Shown here piece after piece: positions 7,736 through 16,872 of a stretch of DNA of 64,000 nucleotides. Position 1 is the first letter of the stretch. Every line of letters begins with the position of its first letter. This DNA is from Siphonobacter curvatus (GTDB taxonomy: Bacteria; Bacteroidota; Bacteroidia; Cytophagales; Spirosomataceae): contig NZ_PTRA01000001.1 in NCBI RefSeq assembly GCF_002943425.1, forward strand, positions 2,852,001 through 2,916,000. The letters run 5' to 3'. Position numbers and translations under genes: made by a program. The notes beneath the pieces are model-generated. The model ran no database searches. It was not told where the DNA came from and saw only the letters and a list, made by a program, of their open reading frames with translations.

Positions 7736-8334
7736 TGAAGGTACAACTGGCCATTTTAGCAGCGGGCCGTTCCAGTCGTCTGGGTCGGCCAAAGCAACTC
7801 ATCGAATGGGATGAGCAAACGTTACTTTGCCGCGTAACGCAAACCGCCCTGCGGGTCCACGCTAGTGAAACGTCGGTTTGCATCATCACAGGAGCCTACG
7901 CTGAACAAGTGGCCGCCACGGTAGCCGACCTGCCCGTAACCGTTCTGTACAATATGGACTGGTCGGAAGGCATGGCGGCATCCGTACGAGTGGCTACGGC
8001 GTACGCAATAGAGCAGCAAGCGGATGCTTTGCTTTTTCTACTCACGGATCAGCCCCATTTAACTACGTCAGTACTAGAGGAAATCCTGAATTTATATTCC
8101 GGTAAAGCTGACAGTATTGTCGTGTCAGATTACGGCTCGGATTGGGGCGTACCCATGTTGTTTGGTTCGGATCATTTTTCGGAGTTGCTAACCTTAGAAG
8201 GCGATCGTGGAGCCAAGCCCCTGGCTAAAAAATATGCTAGCCATCTAAAGAAAGTAGTCTTTCCTTTAGGTTCTGTCGATATTGATACGGAGGAAGACTG
8301 GAAGCGGTTTGCAAAAAGTGCTTTTAATGCTTAA
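7735..8334 (+). CDS. MocA/MobA-like nucleotidyltransferase
   Basis: A 199-residue nucleotidyltransferase of the molybdenum cofactor type. The nucleotide-binding loop LAAGRSSRLGRPKQL (8-22) is followed by DQPHLT near 107-112 (the metal-binding Asp region) and GVPMLF near 140. Relatives transfer CMP to molybdopterin (MocA) or GMP (MobA); others act in different cofactor routes. No molybdoenzyme gene is nearby, so the acceptor is uncertain. It starts inside the stop codon of truA and so is expressed with it. Confidence 0.8.
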   Translation: MKVQLAILAAGRSSRLGRPKQLIEWDEQTLLCRVTQTALRVHASETSVCIITGAYAEQVAATVADLPVTVLYNMDWSEGMAASVRVATAYAIEQQADALLFLLTDQPHLTTSVLEEILNLYSGKADSIVVSDYGSDWGVPMLFGSDHFSELLTLEGDRGAKPLAKKYASHLKKVVFPLGSVDIDTEEDWKRFAKSAFNA

Positions 8335-8506
8335 ATTTGTGATTAAATAGAAATAATTGACCGCCACATTTCTAGGTTTGTTCCGATAGAATTTACCCAC
8401 CCTAATAAGTCGATAAAATATATCTAGCCCACCCAAAGTCGAACTTACCTAAGTAAAAAGCACTATTTCTATTTACCTATAATAACGATAAAACATACTC
8501 TATCAA

Positions 8507-9532
8507 ATGGCTAACGACCAGTTATCTTTTACTCGAATTGGCGTATTTTATGACGGCAATTATTTCTTACACGTAAGTAATTATTATAATTATTTTCATT
8601 CCCGTAAAAGTCGTATAAGCGTATCAGGTTTACATAGTTTTATCAGAAATCAGGTTGCCGATGAATTGAATTCCGATACACGTTCCTGCCAGATTGTAGA
8701 TGCTCACTATTTCCGCGGTCGTTTGAATGCTCAGGAAGCCAGCCAACGGGGACACATGCTGTTTTATGACCGGGTTTTCGATGATCTGCTCATGGCTGAA
8801 GGTGTCACTACCCATTACCTGCCTATTCGTAACACGTTTAACAACCGCCACGAAAAAGGAATTGACGTATGGCTGGCACTGGAAGCTTACGAAATGGCTC
8901 TGTATAAAAAATTTGACATTATTGTTCTCATTGCTTCAGATGGTGATTTTGTACCGCTGGTTCGTAAACTGAACACAATCGGTACGCGGGTGATGGTACT
9001 GAGCTGGGACTTTGAATATACGACGGAAGATGGCCAGAAAATGGTTACTCGGACGTCACAGGATCTGCTGGAGGAAGTGTCTTACTACGCTGACATGCAG
9101 AATATCATTGAAGATCGCGTACGCCGCAATGATCCTCTTATTAATGGTCTCTTCGTCGTACCTCCTTCACCGCCACAAACGACTCCCCGGGCTGAGCGTC
9201 CGGCAGCCGATGCTGCGGTAGGCCCTAATCCTACCTTGGCCGAACACACGGGAGAGCTAATGACGAGTACGATTTATTCCCTTAAAAACGGCTACGGATT
9301 CATTAAGTATCCACCCAATAACCTGTTCTTCCATTATACTAGTTTAGTGGATACGGATTTCAATGAATTACAGGAAGGGGACGAAGTAGAATTTGTATTG
9401 TCACTGAATGACCGGGGCGATTACATTGCCAAGAATGTACGCTTGCTTTGGGATGAAGAAGGTACCGAAGTAACGGAAACAACCGAAAGCGTTACGGAAA
9501 CCGAACAGGATTCTTTAAAACTCGAGTTTTAA
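8507..9532 (+). CDS. NYN-domain (PIN-like) ribonuclease fused to a cold-shock domain
   Basis: A 341-residue protein with two parts. Residues 8-200 form a NYN/LabA-like PIN nuclease domain with the expected acidic residues Asp16 (FYDGNYF), Asp120 (KGIDVWLALEAYE), Asp145 and Asp147 (ASDGDFVPLV). A Pro/Ala-rich linker (about 215-245) leads to a cold-shock-like barrel at 251-313 with RNP1-like GYGFI and RNP2-like LFFHYTSL. An acidic, Thr/Glu-rich tail ends it. The likely role is RNA cleavage guided by the single-strand-binding barrel; the substrate is unknown. It stands alone, with a 172-base leader region and a strong bidirectional terminator. Confidence 0.85.
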   Translation: MANDQLSFTRIGVFYDGNYFLHVSNYYNYFHSRKSRISVSGLHSFIRNQVADELNSDTRSCQIVDAHYFRGRLNAQEASQRGHMLFYDRVFDDLLMAEGVTTHYLPIRNTFNNRHEKGIDVWLALEAYEMALYKKFDIIVLIASDGDFVPLVRKLNTIGTRVMVLSWDFEYTTEDGQKMVTRTSQDLLEEVSYYADMQNIIEDRVRRNDPLINGLFVVPPSPPQTTPRAERPAADAAVGPNPTLAEHTGELMTSTIYSLKNGYGFIKYPPNNLFFHYTSLVDTDFNELQEGDEVEFVLSLNDRGDYIAKNVRLLWDEEGTEVTETTESVTETEQDSLKLEF

Positions 9533-9551
9533 CGCATTCGTAGCTTTCATT

Positions 9552-9597
9552 ATAAATGAGAAAAGCGGACCCTAGGGAGTCCGCTTTTCTCATTTAT
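9552..9597. terminator. bidirectional terminator
   Basis: A perfect 19-base-pair stem (9552-9570 with 9579-9597) carrying AAAAGCGGAC/GTCCGCTTTT, with A/T-rich outer ends. It lies between two convergent genes and has T-rich stretches on both strands. Confidence 0.9.
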
Positions 9598-9607
9598 ATA
9601 CGAAGGA

Positions 9608-10570
9608 TTAAATCATTTTACGAACCAGATCTTCCACGGTTACACCTTCCGCTTCGGCTTTAAAGTTTCGTACAATCCGGTGCCGTAAAATGGGCAAAGC
9701 TACGGCTTGTACATCTTCAATATCCGGAGAAAACTTTCCGTTAAACAAAGCATTACATTTAGCCGCCAGAATGAGATTCTGCGAAGCTCTTGGACCCGCT
9801 CCCCATTCCAGAAACTCATTGGCTTCCCGTGAGGCCAGTTCCGTTTGCGGACGCGTTTTATGTACCAGTCGAACCGCATATTCCACGACGTTATCAGCAA
9901 TGGGGACACGGCGTACCAAGTGCTGAAAGTACTGAATTTCTTCGCCCGTGACCTGTTGTTTTACTTCGTAACGGTTATCCGTAGTAGTTGCTTTCACAAT
10001 AGCCAGCTCCGACTCAAATTTCGGATACGTCAGTTGAATCATGAACATAAACCGGTCGAGCTGGGCTTCCGGTAGCGGATATGTACCCTCTTGTTCGATG
10101 GGGTTTTGGGTTGCCAGCACGAAAAACGGACGGCTCAGCGAGTACTTCTGTCCCGCGATGGTCACCGCATATTCCTGCATGGACTCCAGCAGGGCTGACT
10201 GCGTTTTAGGCGGCGTACGGTTAATTTCATCCGCCAGAATGATGTTGGAGAAAATAGGGCCTTTGATGAAACGGAAATTCCGGTCGTTATCCAGCGTTTC
10301 TGAACCCGTAATATCCGAAGGCATCAAATCCGGCGTAAACTGAATTCGGTTAAAACTCAAATCCAGAGCACCGGCCATCGTCTGGATGAGCAGGGTTTTA
10401 GCCAGACCCGGTACGCCGACCAGCAAACAGTGCCCCTGACAAAAAATAGCGGTCAACAGTAAACGTACGACTTCATCCTGCCCGATTACTACCTTAGTAA
10501 TTTCAGCATGTAATTTTCGATACGCCTCATTGAGAGCCTTTACTCCTTCGACATCGGAAGAATACGCCAT
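9608..10570 (-). CDS. MoxR family AAA+ ATPase
   Basis: A 320-residue MoxR-type ATPase of normal length. Walker A is GVPGLAKT (52-59), Walker B is IILADEINRT near 110-119, followed by ATQNPIEQEGTYPLPEAQLDRF (sensor 1 and arginine-finger region). MoxR proteins act as chaperones for maturing protein complexes, usually with a VWA or DUF58 partner. No such partner is beside it in this window; it follows two peptidyl-prolyl isomerase genes instead. A hairpin at 10619-10683 lies between it and the surA-like gene, so it probably has its own promoter (a 7/8 TAnnTTTG match lies near 10590). Confidence 0.93.
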   Translation of the reverse strand: MAYSSDVEGVKALNEAYRKLHAEITKVVIGQDEVVRLLLTAIFCQGHCLLVGVPGLAKTLLIQTMAGALDLSFNRIQFTPDLMPSDITGSETLDNDRNFRFIKGPIFSNIILADEINRTPPKTQSALLESMQEYAVTIAGQKYSLSRPFFVLATQNPIEQEGTYPLPEAQLDRFMFMIQLTYPKFESELAIVKATTTDNRYEVKQQVTGEEIQYFQHLVRRVPIADNVVEYAVRLVHKTRPQTELASREANEFLEWGAGPRASQNLILAAKCNALFNGKFSPDIEDVQAVALPILRHRIVRNFKAEAEGVTVEDLVRKMI

Positions 10571-10618
10571 ACGTAGTTAAATAGGGTTTAGACCAAATAG
10601 AATCACTAAAATAAGAAA

Positions 10619-10683
10619 GGGTTTGACACAAGCTGAATCGTTTTTTGATCATTTATCCAAAAACTTTCAGCGGTGTCAAACCC
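10619..10683 (-). terminator. terminator-like hairpin after the surA-like gene
   Basis: GGGTTTGACAC at 10619-10629 pairs with GTGTCAAACCC at 10673-10683, extended by GCTGAA/TTCAGC inside. On the minus strand a T-rich run follows. It would end or attenuate the isomerase transcript before MoxR. Confidence 0.7.
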
Positions 10684-10705
10684 CTTCAATACTTCAAAAG
10701 CTCTT

Positions 10706-12055
10706 TTAATTACTAAAGGCAGCGATTACGTCGTTGCATTCTTCCTTCAAATCTTCGTCACGTACCTGAATAAATACCTCACCTTTCGTCTTCTTAAACC
10801 ATTTTTCAACGGCATTGTTTCGTTTACGACTCAGGGCAATTTTCTGGAGTTTCTGATAATCTTCCTCCAGATTGGCGTAATGCGGTGGGAATTTCGTTTT
10901 GTAATAAATGACCCGAACACCCGTTTTCCCATCGTTAGTGCGGTAAGGCATTACGGTTGAATACGTACCTACTTGCATTGAATCGAGAGTAAAGTACAGA
11001 CTGGGGTCCATACTGGCATCCAGAGCCAAGCGTGGAGCACGCGTTTCGGGGTCCTGAATCCAGCCGCCTACGTCAGACGTAGCTTTATCCTCTGAATATT
11101 CCTTGGCTGCTTTTTCAAAATCCAGCTTGCCATCTACTAACTGCGTACGAATGGAATCCAGGAAACGCGTCGGCTCATTAATATCCAGACGGTTATAATC
11201 CGGACGTAACAGAATGTGGCGGGCCGTATAGACTTCACCTTTAATATCTTCCAGTTTAATCAGGTGAATACCATATTCGGAATCAATGGGATCGGACATT
11301 TCACCGGGTTTCAAGCGGTACACCGCTCCTTCGAATTCGGGTACCATCGTACCGCGTTTGACGTTTGCATACAAACCTCCGTTTTGAGCACTTCCTACGT
11401 CTTCTGAATACGTGGTCGCCAGTTTGGCAAAATCTTCACCAGCCAACGCCCGCTTCTTGTAATCCAGCAGTCGCTCGCGTAGTACATCGCGTTCTTCTTT
11501 TGTAACCTTCGCCAGACGAATGATGTGTCCTACCTGTACTTCTGAAGGGAAATAGGGTAAGCTGTCTTTAGGAATCGAGTTGAAAAACTTCCGTACTTCG
11601 CTCGGCGTAATTTTCACGTCACTCGTGATTTTACGCTGCATTTCCTGCACCAGTAAGTTATTTCTTACGTCCGAACGAAGCTCAGCTTTCAACTGATCCA
11701 GGCTTTTGCCGAACTGTTCAACGATGTTTCTCTCCGAGCCGTACATCTGAATCATTTGATCCATCCGACCTTCGAGTTCACCATCTACCTGCCGATCTTC
11801 CACCGTTACGGAGTCAATCTCGGCTTTTGCCAGCATTACTTTATTAATAATCAGGCTATTCAAACATTGACAGCGAGTCGGAGCATTTTTAGGGTTCTCG
11901 GCCTGATACTGATGGTACATTTGATCCAGGTCCGATCGCAGAATATAGTGATTATCTACCTTACTAATCACGCCGTCGATGACTTTACCTTTGGACGCCT
12001 GAGCAAAGCCTAGCACCGGTAAAAACACGATCAGCAACCCAAGAATTTTCTTCAT
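10706..12055 (-). CDS. SurA-like periplasmic peptidyl-prolyl isomerase
   Basis: A 449-residue SurA-type chaperone. A signal peptide (MKKILGLLIVFLPVLGFAQ) leads to a SurA N-terminal chaperone domain (VDNHYILRSDLDQ onward), then two parvulin domains: one from about 170 (VQVGHIIRLAK to GIHLIKLEDI) and one from about 275 (TARHILLRPD onward). It helps outer-membrane proteins fold in the periplasm. I chose the ATG at 12055 because the signal peptide begins there; the ORF extends upstream to 12079. It follows the larger isomerase gene after 28 bases and is probably co-transcribed with it. Confidence 0.9.
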   Translation of the reverse strand: MKKILGLLIVFLPVLGFAQASKGKVIDGVISKVDNHYILRSDLDQMYHQYQAENPKNAPTRCQCLNSLIINKVMLAKAEIDSVTVEDRQVDGELEGRMDQMIQMYGSERNIVEQFGKSLDQLKAELRSDVRNNLLVQEMQRKITSDVKITPSEVRKFFNSIPKDSLPYFPSEVQVGHIIRLAKVTKEERDVLRERLLDYKKRALAGEDFAKLATTYSEDVGSAQNGGLYANVKRGTMVPEFEGAVYRLKPGEMSDPIDSEYGIHLIKLEDIKGEVYTARHILLRPDYNRLDINEPTRFLDSIRTQLVDGKLDFEKAAKEYSEDKATSDVGGWIQDPETRAPRLALDASMDPSLYFTLDSMQVGTYSTVMPYRTNDGKTGVRVIYYKTKFPPHYANLEEDYQKLQKIALSRKRNNAVEKWFKKTKGEVFIQVRDEDLKEECNDVIAAFSN

Positions 12056-12083
12056 TTCCAGATTTTTAAAACAACCCAATCAA

Positions 12084-14360
12084 CTATTTTAACTTTTTCA
12101 ATTCATTTTCATTCACCTGCACGGGGAATTGCTTTTTCAGCGACTCCACCCAGTCTTTTTCCAGATAGACCTGATAATCGTTGATAACTTGCCCCCGGGC
12201 TTCGTTCAACGTTTTCGTACGGGCGTTGTCTACGGCCTGAATATCAATCTGCACTACCCGACCGCTTTTTTCTACGGTTTGCTTGCCTACTTTCCAGCTT
12301 ACGGCATCAACAAATTTGTTTTCGCCTTTCTGGAAAAAGCCTTCCTGATAGATCAGGTTATCGGCTTTCTGCGTGTTAAACTGCCGTACTACGTCAACGG
12401 GAGCATTGGTAAAGAGAGCGAATGACACCCGACGGTTTTTATCACGATTTGTCGTGGAAACGGGTTTGAACTTGCTTTCGTCTACTTCAACAATCCGCGT
12501 TGCCGAAATATTCCCGCGTTTCACTAATTCATTTACTACGCTTCGTAAACGTCCCGCCGAGCAGGAATCCGCTTCAGAGGCATCGGCGTGACCGCTGATT
12601 TCCACCTGATAGTCGTAGTTCTTCGTTAAGATGACAATTAAGTCAAAAAGTTGCTCGCGTTGTCCTTCCGTTAATTTGGTTTGTCCTTTAGGAAACGTCA
12701 GATCCGTTACTTTTCGGCTGAGAGCATACGGTTTTTTTGCCAGTGATTTCAATGCCAGGTCCAGAATGGGCCGTGAAGCTGCATCCAGTACGGTTGCTTT
12801 GACACGCGGAGGTAACTGATATTTATTACGATTCTGCTCGTAAAATTGCCGTTGACCCGTCGTATCGGTTAGTGATCGACCCTGGACTTTTTCATCGAGC
12901 ATCTGGAACAACAACATACCGTCATGGTACTCCTGAATCAAATCCCTGAAATCTTCATTCTTTGCTTCTAGGTGCTGCTCTTCGTACTCCAGATTCTTCT
13001 CCTCAATGAAGGCGTTCAGTAAGCTCTGCATGAGGCTTTGGGGCGAAGCCCCAGCCTGTGGACGCTGATTTTGTTGGACGTAATTGTAAAAGTCGCTCAC
13101 CCGATACACTTGGGAACCAATGCGGAACAGCAGCTGCCCATTGAGATTCGCATCGGCGGGAGCTTGCCATTTGCCGTCTTTCAGCAGGGGGTTGGCTTTT
13201 TCAAGAGCCGCCGCCATGGCCGTTTTATTTTCTTCGTATTTATTTTCCTGCTTCACCCGGCGAAGTACGGCCGATTTGCTTACGTTCGAGCGATCATCCG
13301 ACTGTACTTTCGTCCGCAGGTACCCTCCTACTTCCGCGTAATCGAGCAAAGGAATCCGTTTCACTAACTTGAGGATATGCCAGCCGTACTGCGTTTGAAA
13401 CGGAGCGGAATACGCATTTTCCTTTTTCAGAGCAAACGCTGCTTCTTCAAAGGGAGGGAGCATCTTTCCCGTTCCGAACGGCTGCATTACCCCGCCCGCA
13501 CTTTTGGTACTGGCATCTTCCGAAAACTGCTTGACTACGGCTTCAAACGGCACGCCACGTTGCAGTTCACCGTACGCTTCTTCAATTTTCGTTTTGGCCG
13601 TCATTTTTTCAGCGTCCGTTGCATTAGGATCAACGCGTACGAACAGATGGGCTACCTGTACATTTCCCTGACTAGTCCGTCGGTCATTGACCCGGATGAG
13701 GTGATAACCGAACTTGGTCCGTACGGGCATGGAAATGTCGCCTTTCTTGGTTTGATACGCCGCCGTTTCGAAAGGATACACCATTTGTAATCCCGTGAAC
13801 CAGCCCAGCGTTCCCCCGTTTCGGGCAGCATAAGGATCTTTCGAAAACTGTTTAGCCAGTTCTTCAAACGACTCTCCTTTCAGGATGCGTTCCCGAATGC
13901 TTATAGCCTGGTTGTACACGCGTAGGGTATCGTCAGGGGAAGCATTTGAAGCCACTTCTAACAGAATATGCGAGGCATTGATTTCCTCTTTCATTCGTTC
14001 GTAAGCCTCTTTAACCAGAGCTTCCGTCACGTTTTTATCCGTAATAAACGACTGGGCCGATACTTTGCGGTATCCAGCCAATTCTTCCCTGAACGCCTCG
14101 GTCGTATCCAGGCCCAGGCTTTCGCCGGCCAGTACTTTCAGTTTATAGTTGATAAACAAAGGCAGATACTCCCGTAGGCTGGCGTTTTCATTGAGGCTAT
14201 CGGCCCCGACGGGGTTTTTCTTGTAATGATACATGAACTCGCTCACCGTCACTTTTTTGGGACCGATGGTCATCAATACCGGGTCAGTGGATTGTTGAGC
14301 GTACGCAGTAAAATCCAGAAAGCAAGACAAGAAAGCGATCCACCGAAGTGATTTATACAT
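12084..14360 (-). CDS. periplasmic peptidyl-prolyl isomerase with an OmpA-like domain
   Basis: A 758-residue protein. After a signal peptide come two parvulin domains, at about 128-225 (INASHILLEV ... FGYHLIRV) and 235-335 (VQVAHLFVRV ... YGWHILKLV). Near 555-650 is a stretch that reads as an OmpA C-terminal-like domain: VEISGHADASEADS, a later RLRSVVNELVKRGN helix and the NRDKNRRVSFAL end. OmpA-like domains bind peptidoglycan; here it would tether the chaperone to the wall. The ATG at 14360 is chosen because MYKSLRWIAF begins the signal peptide. A perfect -7 box lies 57 bases upstream. It heads the leftward cluster with the surA-like gene. Confidence 0.85.
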   Translation of the reverse strand: MYKSLRWIAFLSCFLDFTAYAQQSTDPVLMTIGPKKVTVSEFMYHYKKNPVGADSLNENASLREYLPLFINYKLKVLAGESLGLDTTEAFREELAGYRKVSAQSFITDKNVTEALVKEAYERMKEEINASHILLEVASNASPDDTLRVYNQAISIRERILKGESFEELAKQFSKDPYAARNGGTLGWFTGLQMVYPFETAAYQTKKGDISMPVRTKFGYHLIRVNDRRTSQGNVQVAHLFVRVDPNATDAEKMTAKTKIEEAYGELQRGVPFEAVVKQFSEDASTKSAGGVMQPFGTGKMLPPFEEAAFALKKENAYSAPFQTQYGWHILKLVKRIPLLDYAEVGGYLRTKVQSDDRSNVSKSAVLRRVKQENKYEENKTAMAAALEKANPLLKDGKWQAPADANLNGQLLFRIGSQVYRVSDFYNYVQQNQRPQAGASPQSLMQSLLNAFIEEKNLEYEEQHLEAKNEDFRDLIQEYHDGMLLFQMLDEKVQGRSLTDTTGQRQFYEQNRNKYQLPPRVKATVLDAASRPILDLALKSLAKKPYALSRKVTDLTFPKGQTKLTEGQREQLFDLIVILTKNYDYQVEISGHADASEADSCSAGRLRSVVNELVKRGNISATRIVEVDESKFKPVSTTNRDKNRRVSFALFTNAPVDVVRQFNTQKADNLIYQEGFFQKGENKFVDAVSWKVGKQTVEKSGRVVQIDIQAVDNARTKTLNEARGQVINDYQVYLEKDWVESLKKQFPVQVNENELKKLK

Positions 14361-14416
14361 ATCTGAGCAATTGGGGTTCATCCGAGCCTAACTGTTTTTC
14401 GTCCCGAATTATTGTC

Positions 14417-14424
14417 CAAAGATA
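14417..14424 (-). promoter_or_regulatory. -7 promoter element of the isomerase cluster
   Basis: On the minus strand this reads TATCTTTG, a perfect TAnnTTTG, giving a leader of about 50 bases before the start at 14360. Confidence 0.55.
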
Positions 14425-14487
14425 GGGAAACTCCCGCGTGCTACCTAGTTCTGACAGTAGCGGGCTTTGGCCGGAACATGATACCAT

Positions 14488-15153
14488 TCAACGAGTCTTT
14501 TGTATGGACCAACGGGTCTGGAGCTGATACTCGTAACTATCCAGACGACTGTGGTTACTAAATTTTAAAGGGGTAATCGTTACGGGCAGTCCTTTCTGTA
14601 ACTCCTCGTAGGTATAGGTTTTCGTATCAGCTCCAAGCAAATCATCCGGATCGATCCAGCGAGACTGGTTGAGTACCAGTCCGGCAGCCTGTAACGAAAG
14701 CAGAAAATAGCCGACTGGGTTGGTTAATTCTGTCACCTGAAAAAAGCCCGCGACGGCACCAGCCACTCCCGTATACTTCCGGATTTCTCCTACGAATTTC
14801 TGGGCCCGACTGTAATCGTCAATTTCCATCAGTACCACTGTTGCTACGACTTTACTCTTCGGGGGTACTGACAGGGACAATCCCTGAAAGTTGGTAAACT
14901 GATCGTCTTTTTTGACGCGTTGTACCCCCCACACGCCATTTTGCGTAGCCGTCAGCTGATTGTTTTCATCCAATACGCTTAGTGAATACGCCAGCATGAC
15001 TTCGTCCGCCCGGGTAATTTTTTCCTGAATAGTCAGGGCTTTTAGTTCCGTTGGCTGAAAGGCTACAGATACAGGAGCGAAATGCCGCTTTTGGCTCGTA
15101 CAGGCACTCAGTACCAGCAGTAATACTAGTACTTGTAAAAAAGATGGTCGCAT
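14488..15153 (-). CDS. lipoprotein of unknown function
   Basis: A 221-residue lipoprotein with lipobox LSAC (Cys18). I do not recognise the rest. It contains a region of Ser/Val-rich beta-like sequence and a glycine/alanine-rich stretch (GVAGAVAGFFQV, about 130-141) that could insert in or lie against a membrane. It starts four bases after the stop of the small gene at 15157, so the two genes and aguA form a likely leftward operon of three. Confidence 0.7.
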   Translation of the reverse strand: MRPSFLQVLVLLLVLSACTSQKRHFAPVSVAFQPTELKALTIQEKITRADEVMLAYSLSVLDENNQLTATQNGVWGVQRVKKDDQFTNFQGLSLSVPPKSKVVATVVLMEIDDYSRAQKFVGEIRKYTGVAGAVAGFFQVTELTNPVGYFLLSLQAAGLVLNQSRWIDPDDLLGADTKTYTYEELQKGLPVTITPLKFSNHSRLDSYEYQLQTRWSIQKTR

Positions 15154-15156
15154 GGG

Positions 15157-15495
15157 TTAGCATTCTTCAATAATCGAAGTACCGGAAGAGGCATCGCCGG
15201 AAGTCCATTGCCAGGTTTCGTGCAGCCGAATCTTCCCATTTTCCTGAATTTCCGGTATGGAATGACAGCGACCCGTACGCAGTTCACCCGTCGTATTGAG
15301 GTGTTGGTAGACCATGTCAATATGGCCCTGGGCGTCCACCGTTCCAATAATGGAACCCTTACGCACCGATCCTCCGGCATACTCAGCCCAAATCAGGTTT
15401 TCTTCCTGATGGTACTGAAAACGGGTTTCGCCACTAACTTCGCCATTTTCGGTATTAGTCACAGTACGAAACTGCCGATTATTGTAATCAATCAT
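15157..15495 (-). CDS. conserved small protein (often mislabelled N-acetylglutamate synthase)
   Basis: A 112-residue protein of mostly beta-strand character, with YNNRQF, ENGEVSGET, FQYHQEENLIWAEYAGG, GTVDAQGHIDMVYQHLN and KIRLHETWQWTSGD. Proteins of this shape are widespread in Firmicutes and Bacteroidota; databases sometimes call them N-acetylglutamate synthase, but there is no acetyltransferase motif, so I do not accept that name. I chose the ATG at 15495 because conserved sequence begins there; the longer frame to 15597 overlaps the end of aguA. It lies 50 bases after aguA. Confidence 0.75.
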   Translation of the reverse strand: MIDYNNRQFRTVTNTENGEVSGETRFQYHQEENLIWAEYAGGSVRKGSIIGTVDAQGHIDMVYQHLNTTGELRTGRCHSIPEIQENGKIRLHETWQWTSGDASSGTSIIEEC

Positions 15496-15545
15496 GCGAT
15501 AGTTAGAAACGCTGTCCGTCTGACGCGACGGACAGCGATGAAGCG

Positions 15546-16583
15546 TTAGATTAAGGGTTCCTGCTGGCTCAGGCAGTGGAAACTTCCCTGCCCCCAAATG
15601 ATTTCATTGGCCAACAAAGGAATGACTTTACGGTCGGGAAATGCCTGCTCCAGAATATCAATCGCCCGCTGGTCATTGGGATTGTCGAATACCGGCACAA
15701 TGACGCCCGCGTTACAAATCAGGAAATTGGCGTAACTGCCCGGCGTACGGAAATCATTGATGTACACCGGTTTAGGCATGGGCAGTTCGATGATATTCAG
15801 CTGCTTGCCATTCAGCAATCGCATTTCTTTGAGCATTTGAAGATTGGTATTCAACACTTCAAAGTTCTCATCATTCTGATCCGTTTCTACGCAAGCTACA
15901 ACCGTATCTTCGTTTACGAAACGAGTGGTATCATCAATGTGACCGTCCGTATCATCCCCAACGATGCCGTCTTCCACCCATAACACCTGATTCATTCCGT
16001 AATAATCGCACAGGTATTTTTCGATCTGCCCCTGCGATAAATGGGGGTTTCGGTTCGGGTTTAGTAAGCAGGATTTAGACGTTAATACCGTTCCCGCTCC
16101 GTTAAATTCAACCGATCCACCTTCCATGATGACGCCCGGTGATACGTAAGGCAAATCCAGATAGGTAGCAATTTTAACGGGCAGTGCATCATCATCCGAA
16201 TACGGCGGATATTTGCCTCCCCAAGCGTTATAGCCCCAGTTTACAATCTGGCGTTGTTTGGTTTCGGGGTTAATCAGAAATGCCGGACCGTGGTCGCGGC
16301 ACCAGGCGTCGTTCGTAGGATTAATCAAAAATTCAATCTGGTTAAGATCAACGCCAGCCTCGATTAACCAACCGATAATCTGCGTTTTAAGGGCTTCACT
16401 ATTGGCGTTAATACAAACTTTTTCACCCTGTGCGATAGCCTTAATGAATTGGATGTACTGCGGACGCATACGGGCGAGTTTGTCGCCCTGCCAGGAATGG
16501 TCATTATGCGGAAACGTAAGCCAGGTAGCCCGGTGCGGGTGCCACTCGGCAGGAAAGAAAAAACCTTGTTCTTTAGGTGTCAT
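15546..16583 (-). CDS. aguA: agmatine deiminase
   Basis: A 345-residue enzyme of the peptidyl-arginine deiminase-like family with normal length. It shows PAEWHPHRATWLTFPHND at the start, NDAWCRDHGP, the EGGS motif, DGHIDDTTRFV and the catalytic Cys337 in GSFHCLSQQEP. It converts agmatine to N-carbamoylputrescine plus ammonia in the cytoplasm. The next enzyme of the route, AguB, is encoded 12 kb away at 28804. It heads a likely operon with the two small genes downstream. A perfect -7 box on the minus strand lies about 44 bases upstream. Confidence 0.95.
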   Translation of the reverse strand: MTPKEQGFFFPAEWHPHRATWLTFPHNDHSWQGDKLARMRPQYIQFIKAIAQGEKVCINANSEALKTQIIGWLIEAGVDLNQIEFLINPTNDAWCRDHGPAFLINPETKQRQIVNWGYNAWGGKYPPYSDDDALPVKIATYLDLPYVSPGVIMEGGSVEFNGAGTVLTSKSCLLNPNRNPHLSQGQIEKYLCDYYGMNQVLWVEDGIVGDDTDGHIDDTTRFVNEDTVVACVETDQNDENFEVLNTNLQMLKEMRLLNGKQLNIIELPMPKPVYINDFRTPGSYANFLICNAGVIVPVFDNPNDQRAIDILEQAFPDRKVIPLLANEIIWGQGSFHCLSQQEPLI

Positions 16584-16626
16584 TCAAGTACAAAAATTAC
16601 CGACGATGACGTTCGGAATGAGGCCG

Positions 16627-16634
16627 CAAAGATA
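16627..16634 (-). promoter_or_regulatory. -7 promoter element of aguA
   Basis: Minus-strand TATCTTTG, a perfect TAnnTTTG; leader of about 38 bases to the ATG at 16583. Confidence 0.55.
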
Positions 16635-16808
16635 CGCTTTCTTCGAGCTTTTCAGGCGAATGGACAATCTTCGGTTGGCTGCTAATTTTGACCAAACGCC
16701 TTCTACCTGATTCATTCGCAAACGGAGACGCTACTCTTCCTAGGGCCCCTAATCCATCCGGTCCTCGTTCTTTTCCGGATCAATGCTCCAGGAAAAGCCT
16801 TTAGTTAG

Positions 16809-16842
16809 AAAGAGGAACTACCCTCGCGGATAGCTCCTCTTT
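16809..16842 (-). terminator. terminator of the susC-susD operon
   Basis: AAAGAGGAACTA (16809-16820) pairs with TAGCTCCTCTTT (16831-16842) with one mismatch. It lies 30 bases past the susD stop in the transcribed direction. Confidence 0.75.
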
Positions 16843-16872
16843 GCTACGAACACGTCTTTTACAGAATTCGTT

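Noticed and set aside
15157-15495. N-acetylglutamate synthase label for the small gene
   Set aside because: Proteins of this type are often given that name in databases, but no GNAT or amino-acid kinase motif is visible.
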